From positions 1 to 42,898 of the forward strand of contig JAQXTA010000070.1 in the NCBI GenBank assembly GCA_029219245.1: DNA of 42,898 bases, read 5' to 3'. Shown here piece by piece: positions 16,790 through 24,920 of this stretch; positions within the stretch are counted from its first letter, which is position 1; each line of letters begins with the position of its first letter. Position numbers and translations under genes: made by a program. The notes beneath the pieces are model-generated. The model made no database searches. It worked only from the letters and a program-made list of their open reading frames with translations, and was not told where the DNA came from. Origin of the DNA: Lachnospiraceae bacterium (lineage in GTDB: Bacteria; Bacillota; Clostridia; Lachnospirales; Lachnospiraceae).

Positions 16790-18805
16790 TTATTTTTCCT
16801 GTAAGATAACGACATCTTTCGCAGAAAGCAGCAGAATGTCTCCGGCTTTATAAGCGGTGCCGGAAAGAATATCAATACCATCACAGTTCAAAGTAATATC
16901 ATGACTTTCGGAATCATGATTTAAGAAAAAGAGGAAAGTTCCATTTTCGTTGGTACGTCTTGTTACTTCGACCAGATCCGGAGTGTTGATGATGGGACGG
17001 ATACCTGCCTCTTTACAGATTTCTCCGATAAAGGTACGATAGAAATCTGCATTGGAGCGAGTTGCAACATAATAAGCGGTTCCTTTTCCGAACCGGTTGC
17101 GTGTCAGGGCAGGCATACCTGCATAAAAGTCCTTCTCATAGCTGCAAAGCGCTTCGGCTCCTTCGGTATGCAGCAAATCACAGATTAGGGTAGCCGGATA
17201 ATTTTTCCCTTCATAAGTAAAACGGTTTTCGGTGTCTTCCGGAAGGGCATCCTCTTCCTCCACCCAGATACCCAGAATATCCCGCAGCTTACCGGGATAG
17301 CCACCTACTGTAACCAGATCATGATCGTCTACATAGCCGCTGAAGAACGTTGTTACGAAACGTCCGCCTTCTTTGACAAATGTCCGGATTTTCTCATCAT
17401 AGCCCGGTTTTACCATATACAAAATTGGGGCAATCACCAGATCATAGTCTGATAAATCATCTTCTACACTGATGATATCTACCGGAATGTTGAGGTTATT
17501 AAATACTTTATAATAGTTGAAAATTTCGTCGCAGTAATGCAGGCGGATGCTTGGACCGGCGGAAAGGTCAGTTGCCCACCAGTTATCCCAATCAAAAACA
17601 ATGGCGGCTTTGGAAGCAGTTCTTGCGCCTAAAGTAAGAGAACCGATTTTCTCAAGCTCTGCCCCCAGTGTGGCTACTTCTCCAAAAACTCTTGTATGTT
17701 CGTGACCGACATGGTCAATTACCGCACCATGATACTTTTCACAGGCACCGATGCTTCGTTTCATCTGGAAGAACATGACGGTATCTGCACCATGTGCCAC
17801 AGCCTGATAGCTCCAAAGACGCATGACACCCGGACGTTTTAGGGCATTGTAAGGAAGCCAGTTGGTGACACTTGGTGTCTGTTCCATCAAGGCAAAAGGT
17901 TTTCCTTGTTTGAGACCGCGCATTAAATCATGTTTAAGAGCAATATCTTCCAAAGGAGCATCGTTGGAAGGGTAGTTATCCCAGGAAACGAAGTCCATAT
18001 ATTTTGCCCACATCTGATAATCCAGAGGCTGATAGGTACCCATCAGATTTGTTGTAATCGGAATATCCGGTGTAATGGCATGAATTGTATCGTATTCCAG
18101 ACGGAAGCAGTTTAATATGCTCTCGGAATTAAAACGTTTGTAATCCAGTGAGATTCCCTGAAAGGTAGTCCGGTTGTATTCAAAATGCTCGGACAACATA
18201 TTCGGTGCCACAATATCATCAAAGTCGTAAAAGGTGTGTCCCCAGAAAGCGGTATCCCATGCCTGGTTTACGGCATCGATGGTCTTATATTTTTCTTTCA
18301 GCCATTCCCGGAATTTGCGTTCACAGTTTTCACAATAACATTCACCGCCGAATTCGTTGGAAATGTGCCATGCCACGATGTTATCATATTTTTTGTAGCG
18401 TTCTGCCAGTCTGGCAGCCAGCTCTCTGGCAAACTTCCGGTAGGTCGGACTGTTTGGACAGGAATTGTGACGGCTTCCGAATTTCCGTTTCATGCCATTG
18501 AATTCGGTTCTTAAGATATCAGGATATTTTCTTGCCATCCATGCCGGATGAGCACCGGTAGCGGTTGCAAGGCATACTTGCATACCATTTGCTGTTACCA
18601 TTTCCATAATCTTATCAAGCTTTTCAAAATGATAGACATCATCATCGGACTGTAGAGAAGCCCAACTGAATACATTCAGGGTTACGACATCAATATGTGC
18701 CAGTTTCAATAAGCGCATATCTTCCGCCCAGGTTTCTTCCGGCCATTGCTCCGGGTTGTAATCCCCACCGTATAAGATTTTTGTTACCTTTTTACTTTCA
18801 ATCAT
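16790..18805 (-). CDS. Beta-galactosidase, GH42
   Basis: A 671-residue GH42 enzyme. YGGDYNPEQWPEETW at the N-terminus, acid/base Glu151 in WHISNEFGG and nucleophile Glu308 in FALMEQTPS are all present, as are the four cysteines expected to bind zinc (Cys116 and the CYCENC set 156/158/161). A trimerisation domain and a small C-terminal beta-domain follow. I chose the ATG at 18805 because GGAGG is 6 bases upstream; an ATG at 18826 is in frame but would place that RBS inside the gene. No signal peptide. Likely removes beta-galactose from imported side chains, such as those left after fucose removal. The lipoprotein gene lies 49 bases upstream. Confidence 0.93.
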   Translation of the reverse strand: MIESKKVTKILYGGDYNPEQWPEETWAEDMRLLKLAHIDVVTLNVFSWASLQSDDDVYHFEKLDKIMEMVTANGMQVCLATATGAHPAWMARKYPDILRTEFNGMKRKFGSRHNSCPNSPTYRKFARELAARLAERYKKYDNIVAWHISNEFGGECYCENCERKFREWLKEKYKTIDAVNQAWDTAFWGHTFYDFDDIVAPNMLSEHFEYNRTTFQGISLDYKRFNSESILNCFRLEYDTIHAITPDIPITTNLMGTYQPLDYQMWAKYMDFVSWDNYPSNDAPLEDIALKHDLMRGLKQGKPFALMEQTPSVTNWLPYNALKRPGVMRLWSYQAVAHGADTVMFFQMKRSIGACEKYHGAVIDHVGHEHTRVFGEVATLGAELEKIGSLTLGARTASKAAIVFDWDNWWATDLSAGPSIRLHYCDEIFNYYKVFNNLNIPVDIISVEDDLSDYDLVIAPILYMVKPGYDEKIRTFVKEGGRFVTTFFSGYVDDHDLVTVGGYPGKLRDILGIWVEEEDALPEDTENRFTYEGKNYPATLICDLLHTEGAEALCSYEKDFYAGMPALTRNRFGKGTAYYVATRSNADFYRTFIGEICKEAGIRPIINTPDLVEVTRRTNENGTFLFFLNHDSESHDITLNCDGIDILSGTAYKAGDILLLSAKDVVILQEK

Positions 18806-18854
18806 ATTTCCTCCATTCTGAAGCATTTTTGTTCCAAATGCCGCACTTTATTCT

Positions 18855-20642
18855 TTATTTTTTTACTGCTTTATTGTTTTGCTGCTCCGCCAGTACGGCA
18901 TCTTCCCGTATCTGGGACTGTTTTTTTACATTTTCCATATCTTGTGAAAGAACCTGTTCATATCCAAGGCTTTTGGCAGATGACTGCATTTTAGCCTGCA
19001 GCCCATAAAAGGTTTCTTCATCCTTGGCAAAGACCATTTTCCACGAATAGTCTACAATGACGCTGCGGCATTGGTTACGCAGTGTTGCAATTTCAGAAGT
19101 CTCGGCAGGCGCCTGATAGGTAATGCCGGGACAAATGATAAGCTGGTCATTTGCCTGCAAATATTCCAGTGCTGTTTCGGCATGCATGGCTTCTTCCCAG
19201 ATAACATCCAGTGTCGTATTTTCCGATTCCCGATAAGAATCCCAGAGAGTGTAGTAGTAAGGATATCCGTTCGGAGCATCATCAATCAGGGCAACTCCAT
19301 TGAAATTCAAAGCCGAGAAGCCGTCATGCCAAGTGCCGCCGCCCCATTCTTCCGGCACCTCGGTATTCGTATTGGATAGTGCCTTGATGCCGAATGCGGT
19401 AAGAGCAGGACCGTCGTCAGTCATTTCCCAGGTCAAACCTTCCGGACCTGCGGTGCCTGATACCGGTTGGGCACTGTTGGCATAAATTCCTTCCGGGGAA
19501 TAGAGCCAGTCAATAAAATCAGCAAGACGCTCCGGGTCTTTGGCTCCGGTACCAATGGCAACAATGGTAGTAGTGCTTCCCATTGGACGGCAGCCGCTTG
19601 ATAAAATCTGCAGGTCTTCAATGGGGACAATCATAAACCCTTTGCCTTCCTCACGTCTTGCAGTTGTATTATAGGCGGATTTTCCAAGCCAGGGCCAGTA
19701 GGAAAAAAGCACATCGCCTTCGGCACATTTGTTATATACATCTTTATACTTCTGATTCGGGGAATCCGGATCAATCAGTCCCATTTGGTTTGCATCGAAA
19801 TACAATTTCAAAATTCTCTGGTAGATGGAATCACTGTCCAGAATACTCTGGTAGTCAGAACCATCCGCTTTATATAAGACAAATCCATATTCCTCATAAC
19901 CATAGAAACAGGCAGGCTGCTTGGCAGCATTCATCATATTGCCGTCCCAGTCTTTAAAAAAACTGAAACTGTAGGTAGGATTACCGGATTCGCTGACGGG
20001 ATAAGCATCCTGCATTTGTTTTAGAACCGGAAGCAAATCTTCCAAGGTTTCCATTTTGGGAGAACCGATAGCCGTATAGATGTCATACCGCAGATATGGT
20101 CCGTAGGTCGGTTCGGAATTTTCACTCGGTTCGGTACAGCTTTTTAAGGAAACTTCGGTTGGAATGGCATAAATTGCAGTATCGGATATTGGATCATTTA
20201 AATTGCGGATGGCAGTTTCGTACTGCATAATATCCTTATCCTTAAGAAACTCACTCATATCCATCACAAGACCGGCTGTTACCAGATCCTGCAGGTTGTT
20301 ATTATTGCCACTGCAGATAATCAGATCACCAAGATTCCCGGCAGCAGCTCTGGTCTGATACATAGTATCTCCGCCGCCTGCAACATTGGGCGCAATAATA
20401 TTTAACTCCATATTAAATTTCTCTTTTACAATATGGGCAAACCACCCGGGCTGGATTCCCTGATAGTTAGCGAGGGAATCGAATACATCCACTGTCAGGG
20501 GCTCCTCATAGACGGGTTTCTTCTGGGAGACCAAAGGATTGCCGGCACAGCCCGACAAAGTACCGGGCAGCAGAGTGGCAATCAGTCCCAAAGCGATAAT
20601 TTTCTCGGTTTTAAATGGTCCTTTTTTTCTTTTCTGATTCAC
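18855..20642 (-). CDS. Second extracellular solute-binding lipoprotein
   Basis: A 595-residue lipoprotein starting with GTG at 20642, supported by AAGGGGAG at normal spacing. A charged N-terminus and hydrophobic stretch lead to lipobox LSGC, so Cys32 is the predicted mature end. The binding domain is homologous throughout to the lipoprotein at 10161-11966 (VDVFDSLANYQGIQPGWF), but the acidic linker is missing and the C-terminus is Lys/Gln-rich. It heads the - strand unit with the GH42 and GH29 genes. No second permease pair is nearby, so it may share the permeases at 7652-10080 and widen ligand range, or act as a sensor ligand-presenter for the YesM-type kinase. Both ideas are inference. Confidence 0.9.
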   Translation of the reverse strand: MNQKRKKGPFKTEKIIALGLIATLLPGTLSGCAGNPLVSQKKPVYEEPLTVDVFDSLANYQGIQPGWFAHIVKEKFNMELNIIAPNVAGGGDTMYQTRAAAGNLGDLIICSGNNNNLQDLVTAGLVMDMSEFLKDKDIMQYETAIRNLNDPISDTAIYAIPTEVSLKSCTEPSENSEPTYGPYLRYDIYTAIGSPKMETLEDLLPVLKQMQDAYPVSESGNPTYSFSFFKDWDGNMMNAAKQPACFYGYEEYGFVLYKADGSDYQSILDSDSIYQRILKLYFDANQMGLIDPDSPNQKYKDVYNKCAEGDVLFSYWPWLGKSAYNTTARREEGKGFMIVPIEDLQILSSGCRPMGSTTTIVAIGTGAKDPERLADFIDWLYSPEGIYANSAQPVSGTAGPEGLTWEMTDDGPALTAFGIKALSNTNTEVPEEWGGGTWHDGFSALNFNGVALIDDAPNGYPYYYTLWDSYRESENTTLDVIWEEAMHAETALEYLQANDQLIICPGITYQAPAETSEIATLRNQCRSVIVDYSWKMVFAKDEETFYGLQAKMQSSAKSLGYEQVLSQDMENVKKQSQIREDAVLAEQQNNKAVKK

Positions 20643-20704
20643 GAAAGCTCCCCTTTATTTTGACATTTATCCCAAGGAAGGATACAATTTCTCATACTAA
20701 TCAG

Positions 20705-20713
20705 AGTATAACA
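20705..20713 (-). promoter_or_regulatory. Candidate extended -10 promoter for the second binding-lipoprotein operon
   Basis: On the - strand the sequence TGTTATACT gives an extended -10 (TG, one base, TATACT), about 63 bases before the GTG start. The -35 position (TATTCA, 17 bases away) is poor, as is usual for extended -10 or activator-dependent promoters. Confidence 0.4.
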
Positions 20714-20859
20714 TTCGATTAGCAGAATGAATACCGAACAAATTTATGATTTTCTACCTCATTTTTTAGCAATAATGCCGGAAAACAGCCGGGGATGTTT
20801 GCGGGCAATCATTCATGCCGAAATGTAACAAGCGGTCAAAAATTTGATATAAATTCTTC

Positions 20860-20887
20860 TAATCTTTTCAGGAAAATGGTACGATAT
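20860..20887 (+). promoter_or_regulatory. Possible sigma-28 (motility-type) promoter
   Basis: TAATCTTT (20860-20867), 12 bases, then TACGATAT (20880-20887) resembles the sigma-D/sigma-28 pattern (TAAAGTTT, 11-12 bases, GCCGATAA), with the CGATA core intact. No convincing sigma-A alternative is visible before the gene at 20965. Evidence is suggestive only. Confidence 0.3.
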
Positions 20888-20964
20888 AGTATACAGAACG
20901 AACAGAATCGGATGATTCTGCCAGAAATAGGATAACAAGAAGGAAATTCCAAGGAGGGACCCAT

Positions 20965-21570
20965 ATGAGTGTAAACGGAGTTACAGGTACAAACGGAACT
21001 TATGAGGCTTATCAGACAAGCCAGGCAGCTTCTGCCAAAACAGAAGAGAAAAAGACAACAGAAACGTCTGCGGCAGAGGAAAGCGGCGTTGTGTATGAAC
21101 CTTCTAATGAGAAGGCAACGGATTCTGTGAAAAAAACATATACACAGAATACTGAGCTGGTTGCAAAATTAAAAGCAGATCAGGAAAGCAGAATGCAGCA
21201 GTTACAGAATATCGTAGAGCAGCTGTTGACCAAACAGGGCAAAACATTTAATAATGCCAATGACATCTGGAAAACGCTGGCAAGCGGTGATTTTGAAGTG
21301 GATGCAGCTACCAAAGCACAGGCGCAGGCTGACATAGCAGAAGATGGTTACTGGGGCGTAGAGCAGACATCGGATCGTATCATTGATTTTGCGAATGCTT
21401 TAACAGGTGGTGATCCGGATAAAATCGAAGAAATGCGGGAAGCTTTCAAAAAAGGATATGAACAGGCCGAAAAAACATGGGGCGGCGAGTTGCCGGAGAT
21501 TTCAAAGAAGACCTATGATGCGGTTATGGAGAAATTCGATAAGCTTGCTGAAGAAGCAGGAATCGTATAA
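20965..21570 (+). CDS. Conserved protein of unknown function
   Basis: A 201-residue soluble, acidic protein with no signal peptide or membrane helix; the start has AAGGAGG. Residues 1-55 are a low-complexity Thr/Ser/Ala/Glu-rich tail. Residues ~55-90 are predicted helical (TQNTELVAKLKADQESRMQQ), and the C-terminal half holds the conserved-looking block YWGVEQTSDRIIDFANALTG, GGDPDKIEEMREAFKKGYEQ and WGGELPEISKKTYDAVMEKF. That block reminds me of DUF5610-type proteins, which I cannot verify here. The gene is monocistronic: a possible sigma-28-like promoter before it and a strong terminator after it. If the promoter reading is right, the protein may belong to the motility or surface regulon. Confidence 0.8.
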   Translation: MSVNGVTGTNGTYEAYQTSQAASAKTEEKKTTETSAAEESGVVYEPSNEKATDSVKKTYTQNTELVAKLKADQESRMQQLQNIVEQLLTKQGKTFNNANDIWKTLASGDFEVDAATKAQAQADIAEDGYWGVEQTSDRIIDFANALTGGDPDKIEEMREAFKKGYEQAEKTWGGELPEISKKTYDAVMEKFDKLAEEAGIV

Positions 21571-21576
21571 GAAGAT

Positions 21577-21619
21577 AAAACATCGGGAGCAGCGGTATAA
21601 TATGCTCCCGATGTTTTTT
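21577..21619 (+). terminator. Strong bidirectional rho-independent terminator
   Basis: A 14-base-pair stem (AAAACATCGGGAGC with GCTCCCGATGTTTT) and a 13-base loop end in a T run. Read from the other strand, four T follow the stem, so it can also stop transcripts of the convergent serine hydrolase gene. Confidence 0.85.
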
Positions 21620-21632
21620 CATCCGGTTGGGA

Positions 21633-22814
21633 TTAATTTTCTTCCAACGCAGAAAAGAGGACATTCCGCATCCGTCTTGTATAGGCGGTAGTGCCGGAAT
21701 CGGTTTTCTGGTGCATGATTAAGAAAGTCAGATTATGGGCGGGATCATTCATCATATAGGTGCCAAGCCAGCCATCCCAGCCGTATTCGCCCTTACTGCT
21801 GACAGAAACGGCAGCTCCCGGGTCTTTCATGATACGAAGCAGATTGGCGTAGGTATAACCCGGCAAGCTTTCCCAGGTGTCCACATGTTCCTGCTGAGCT
21901 GAAGTTAAATGTGCAGTCGTCATAAACTCTACTGTTTGGGGAGCAAGCAAAGTTACCCCGTCATAGGTTCCGTTATGCAGTAACATCTGTGTAAAACGTG
22001 CATAATCATCGATGGTAGAAACAAGCCCGGCACCGCCGGATTCAAAGGCAGGAGGCAGTTCCATACGATTTTGGATACCAAGATGGGAAATGTGGTATTC
22101 TTCCAATCCATTTTCTGTTTCCTGATATACTTTGGCAAGGCGGTTCTGTTTTTCTGCCGGTACATAGAAACCGGTGTCTTTCATGCCAAGCGGTTTGAAA
22201 ATCCGTTCTGACAAAAATTCTCCAAAACCCATACCGGAAACGACTTCTACTATAGCACCCAGAACATCGGCAGACATACCGTACTGCCATCTTTCGCCTG
22301 GGAAAAAGGCAAGTGGAATCTGTCCCAAGCGGTTCATAATTTCCAGAGTGGATAATGGGTGTTCGGATAGCAGCCTGCTTTTTACTTCCTCTAAAAGAGC
22401 TTCTGTCCTTACTTCGGCAGGATTTCCTTCACCGATATAGACAAGACCGGAAGTCATATTCAATAAATTCTGAATTGTTACAGAGTGTGTTACGGCAACC
22501 GGCACTCCGTTGACGATAACGTGCTGCTTCTCAAAACCCGGTATAAATTTGGAAACCGGGTCCAATAAGTCGATTTTTCCTTCTTCCAATAGCATCATGA
22601 CAGCAGTGGAAGTAATCGGTTTGGTCATGGAATACATACGGCAGATGGTATCTCTTGTCATAGGAAGACTGCCTGCAATATCCCGTAGTCCGGCTTCGTA
22701 ATAACATTGTTCTCTACCATTTTGCAAAACCATGCAGCTTACACCGGAGATAAAACCGGTGGCAACCATTTCCTGTAATAATTCCTGCAAACGTTCTAGT
22801 TTTTTCTGATTCAT
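21633..22814 (-). CDS. Serine hydrolase, class C beta-lactamase/DD-peptidase fold
   Basis: A 393-residue protein of the beta-lactamase family (PF00144). The SxxK motif is Ser62-Met-Thr-Lys65 in CRMYSMTKPITSTAVMMLL; WQYGMSADVLG supplies the Tyr of the YxN-equivalent position, and EYGWDGWLGTYMMNDP carries the expected C-terminal active-site segment. No signal peptide, so it is more likely a cytoplasmic esterase or amidase of the EstB type than a penicillin-binding protein or resistance enzyme. The start has GGAGGG. It is divergent from ispE and has no obvious functional link to it. Substrate unknown. Confidence 0.88.
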   Translation of the reverse strand: MNQKKLERLQELLQEMVATGFISGVSCMVLQNGREQCYYEAGLRDIAGSLPMTRDTICRMYSMTKPITSTAVMMLLEEGKIDLLDPVSKFIPGFEKQHVIVNGVPVAVTHSVTIQNLLNMTSGLVYIGEGNPAEVRTEALLEEVKSRLLSEHPLSTLEIMNRLGQIPLAFFPGERWQYGMSADVLGAIVEVVSGMGFGEFLSERIFKPLGMKDTGFYVPAEKQNRLAKVYQETENGLEEYHISHLGIQNRMELPPAFESGGAGLVSTIDDYARFTQMLLHNGTYDGVTLLAPQTVEFMTTAHLTSAQQEHVDTWESLPGYTYANLLRIMKDPGAAVSVSSKGEYGWDGWLGTYMMNDPAHNLTFLIMHQKTDSGTTAYTRRMRNVLFSALEEN

Positions 22815-22857
22815 AGTAACCCTCCATAATTAGTACCTCATACATGCTCATTATACA

Positions 22858-22886
22858 TTGACAAAATATGCAGGATTGTATAAAAT
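22858..22886 (+). promoter_or_regulatory. Sigma-A promoter for the ispE operon
   Basis: TTGACA (22858-22863), 17 bases, then TAAAAT (22881-22886): a perfect -35 and near-consensus -10, about 90 bases before ispE. An inverted repeat at 22874-22897 covers the -10 and the start region. Confidence 0.65.
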
Positions 22887-22897
22887 TAAGTACAATC
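22874..22897. promoter_or_regulatory. Inverted repeat over the ispE promoter, possible GntR operator
   Basis: GATTGTA (22874-22880) and TACAATC (22891-22897) form a perfect 7-base inverted repeat with a 10-base spacer overlapping the -10 box. TTGTA/TACAA half-sites are compatible with FadR/FCD-type GntR regulators, and one is encoded downstream (23850-24536), so autoregulation is possible. The wide spacer weakens this. Confidence 0.35.
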
Positions 22898-22973
22898 TTA
22901 TGAATACAATGTACAAACAAAATGCAATGATGATACAGGGTAGAAACATAATACATAAAGGAACTGGGATAGA

Positions 22974-23834
22974 ATGGAACAGATTGTACGAAAAGCGTAT
23001 GCGAAAATCAATTTGGGGCTGGATGTGCTTCGGCGCAGGGAAGACGGCTATCATGAAGTAAAGATGATTATGCAGACCGTCGGTATCTTTGATACTTTGA
23101 CTTTTGTGAAAAAGGAAGCCCCCGGCATTTTTTTAAGAGTAGACAACAAAGAATTATCTGGCGGAAAAGAAAATCTGATTTACCGGGCAGCGGAGCTTTT
23201 GATGAAGAAGGCAGGAGTGGAACAGGGAGTAGAAATTACACTGGAGAAAAGGATTCCGATTGCAGCCGGTATGGCAGGGGGCAGTACGGATGCGGCAGCC
23301 GCTCTTCATGGAATCAATGAATTATTTGCGTTAGGATATTCTCTGGAAGAATTGCAGGCACTGGGAGTAACCTTAGGTGCAGACATTCCTTATTGCCTTG
23401 CAGGTGGTACGGCTCTTTCCGAGGGGATCGGAGAAATTCTGACAAAGCTTCCGTCGCCTCCGCAGTGCACTTTAGTGGTAGCGAAGCCGGACATTAACGT
23501 TTCCACAAAGTTTGTCTATGAAAATCTGCATGCGAATACTTTAATGTACCATCCGGATATTGATGGTATGACGGCAGCTATCCGGGAGGGAAGTTTACAG
23601 GGGATTACGGATAGGCTCGGCAATGTATTGGAAACGGTTACCATTCGGGAATATCCGATTATTGAGCAGATTAAGGACCTGATGAAACAGGCGGGTGCCG
23701 AGAATGCTTTGATGAGTGGCAGCGGGCCTACGGTATTTGGTATTTTCACAAAAGAAGAGGCAGCGAAAAGGGCAGCGGCCCTGATTCGTGAAAAACAGTT
23801 GGCCGGACAGGTTTTTGTAACCTGTTTTGTATAA
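22974..23834 (+). CDS. ispE: 4-diphosphocytidyl-2-C-methyl-D-erythritol kinase
   Basis: A 286-residue GHMP-family kinase that phosphorylates CDP-methylerythritol in the MEP isoprenoid pathway (cytoplasm). The N-terminus RKAYAKINLGLDVLRRREDGYHEV is the IspE signature with its catalytic Lys and His. IPIAAGMAGGSTDAAAALHG is the glycine-rich ATP loop, LGADIPYCLAGGTALSEGIGE carries the conserved Asp, and LMSGSGPTVFGIF is the C-terminal GHMP motif. Length is normal. The promoter at 22858 drives it with a 15-base gap to the GntR gene. It tells that this organism makes isoprenoids by the MEP route. Confidence 0.97.
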   Translation: MEQIVRKAYAKINLGLDVLRRREDGYHEVKMIMQTVGIFDTLTFVKKEAPGIFLRVDNKELSGGKENLIYRAAELLMKKAGVEQGVEITLEKRIPIAAGMAGGSTDAAAALHGINELFALGYSLEELQALGVTLGADIPYCLAGGTALSEGIGEILTKLPSPPQCTLVVAKPDINVSTKFVYENLHANTLMYHPDIDGMTAAIREGSLQGITDRLGNVLETVTIREYPIIEQIKDLMKQAGAENALMSGSGPTVFGIFTKEEAAKRAAALIREKQLAGQVFVTCFV

Positions 23835-23849
23835 AAAGGAGGAAGGCGT

Positions 23850-24536
23850 ATGAGCAGTCAGTTTCAGGTAAATATGGATGAATTTCTTCCTTTGAGAGAT
23901 GTTGTTTTTAATACGCTTCGCAAAGCGATACTGACCGGAGAACTAAAGCCTGGTGAACGTCTGATGGAAATCCATCTTGCAAACCAGCTTGGTGTCAGCA
24001 GAACACCGATTCGTGAGGCAATCCGTAAGCTGGAATTGGAAGGATTAGTCATCATGATTCCAAGACGGGGAGCCGAGGTTGCCCAGATTACAGAGAAAAG
24101 CTTGAAAGACGTTCTGGAGGTCAGAAGGGCTTTGGATGCTCTGTGTGCAGAACTTGCCTGCGACCGGATTACCGAGGAAGAGAAGCAGGAACTGAAAAAA
24201 GCATGTGATGAATTTGAACAGGCAACGATTACCGGAGATGCGACAACTATTGCGGCAGCAGATGTGGCACTGCATGACATTATTGTGGCAGCTACCGGCA
24301 ACAAACGGTTGATTCAGTTGATTAATAATCTTTCCGAGCAGATGTATCGCTATCGTTTTGAATACATCAAAGATGAAAACCAGCATAAAAATCTGGTGGA
24401 AGAACATAGAATGATTTATGAAAGCATTATCCGGCAGGATAAAGAACAGGCAGCCCAAGCAGCGAAACTGCATATTGATAATCAGGAAAAATCGATTATC
24501 CGGCAGATTCACATGGAGAGAGAGCATAGCAGATAA
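23850..24536 (+). CDS. GntR family transcriptional regulator (FadR/FCD subfamily)
   Basis: A 228-residue DNA-binding protein. The winged helix-turn-helix spans about residues 12-75 (FNTLRKAILTGELKPGERLM, GVSRTPIREAIRKLELEGLV). The FCD ligand domain follows from ~85 to 220, with the metal/ligand histidines expected in DVALHDIIVAATGN and in LVEEHRMIYESIIRQD and AKLHIDNQEK. The RBS is AAGGAGG. It lies 15 bases behind ispE and is almost surely cotranscribed; this pairing recurs in related Clostridia as far as I know. FCD regulators respond to small organic acids or sugars; the effector here cannot be read from sequence. Confidence 0.93.
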   Translation: MSSQFQVNMDEFLPLRDVVFNTLRKAILTGELKPGERLMEIHLANQLGVSRTPIREAIRKLELEGLVIMIPRRGAEVAQITEKSLKDVLEVRRALDALCAELACDRITEEEKQELKKACDEFEQATITGDATTIAAADVALHDIIVAATGNKRLIQLINNLSEQMYRYRFEYIKDENQHKNLVEEHRMIYESIIRQDKEQAAQAAKLHIDNQEKSIIRQIHMEREHSR

Positions 24537-24587
24537 CAGAAGAATGTAAATACATAGAAAAAGAATAAAAGCATGGACGGCGGGAAC

Positions 24588-24637
24588 ACTCCTTATAGGT
24601 GAGAAACCGGAAGAAGGTATAGAAACATATAAGGAGT
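24588..24637 (+). promoter_or_regulatory. Inverted repeat that would hide the RBS of the 84-residue gene
   Basis: ACTCCTTATA (24588-24597) is the perfect complement of TATAAGGAGT (24628-24637), which contains the AAGGAG ribosome binding site of the gene at 24643. If folded in RNA, translation would be blocked. The 30-base interior holds further short pairings (GGT at 24598 with ACC at 24606, or the same ACC with GGT at 24616) that could give an alternative fold. I recognise no known riboswitch class. Confidence 0.5.
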
Positions 24638-24642
24638 AAAAA

Positions 24643-24897
24643 ATGAAACAGAGAATAAGATTTTTATTTGCAGGTACCCTCGCCTGTGTCTGGTGGTTTT
24701 TATTTTATCCGGAATTATGCTTTCCGGAGGATACCTATGAAGTGATATATCAGGGAGAAACCTATGGAGGTATGTATCGGGGAGAAACCTGTGATATGGA
24801 GCGGTGGCAGGAGATAGAAGAGCTCTTGCAGGCAGATGAAGAACAGATTATAGTAAAAAGCAGACTATGGGAAGTATGGAAACAGCTTCAGAATTAA
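24643..24897 (+). CDS. Small exported or membrane-anchored protein of unknown function
   Basis: An 84-residue protein with a clear AAGGAG RBS. MKQRIR plus a hydrophobic stretch (residues 7-22, FLFAGTLACVWWFLFY) looks like a signal anchor or signal peptide, ending near PELCFPED. The rest is short and acidic, with an imperfect internal duplication (IYQGETYGG and MYRGETCDM, residues ~39-56) and a helical C-terminus (MERWQEIEELLQADEEQ). Nothing identifies a function. It sits between the GntR gene and murI, 23 bases before murI, and may be cotranscribed with it. The upstream inverted repeat suggests translational control. Confidence 0.65.
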   Translation: MKQRIRFLFAGTLACVWWFLFYPELCFPEDTYEVIYQGETYGGMYRGETCDMERWQEIEELLQADEEQIIVKSRLWEVWKQLQN

Positions 24898-24920
24898 GAT
24901 AAGTAAGAAGGAATAACATC

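Larger units (their letters stand above)
20643..20964. other. Intergenic divergent promoter region (no gene seen)
   Basis: This 322-base gap separates the - strand sugar unit from the + strand gene at 20965. I see no supported open reading frame or RNA gene in it. It holds the two candidate promoters listed separately and an ATACCG word at 20731-20736. Confidence 0.6.

Noticed and set aside
21633-22814. A beta-lactam resistance gene
   Set aside because: The protein has the class C fold and SxxK, but it lacks a signal peptide and resembles EstB-type esterases, so calling it resistance would be unsupported.
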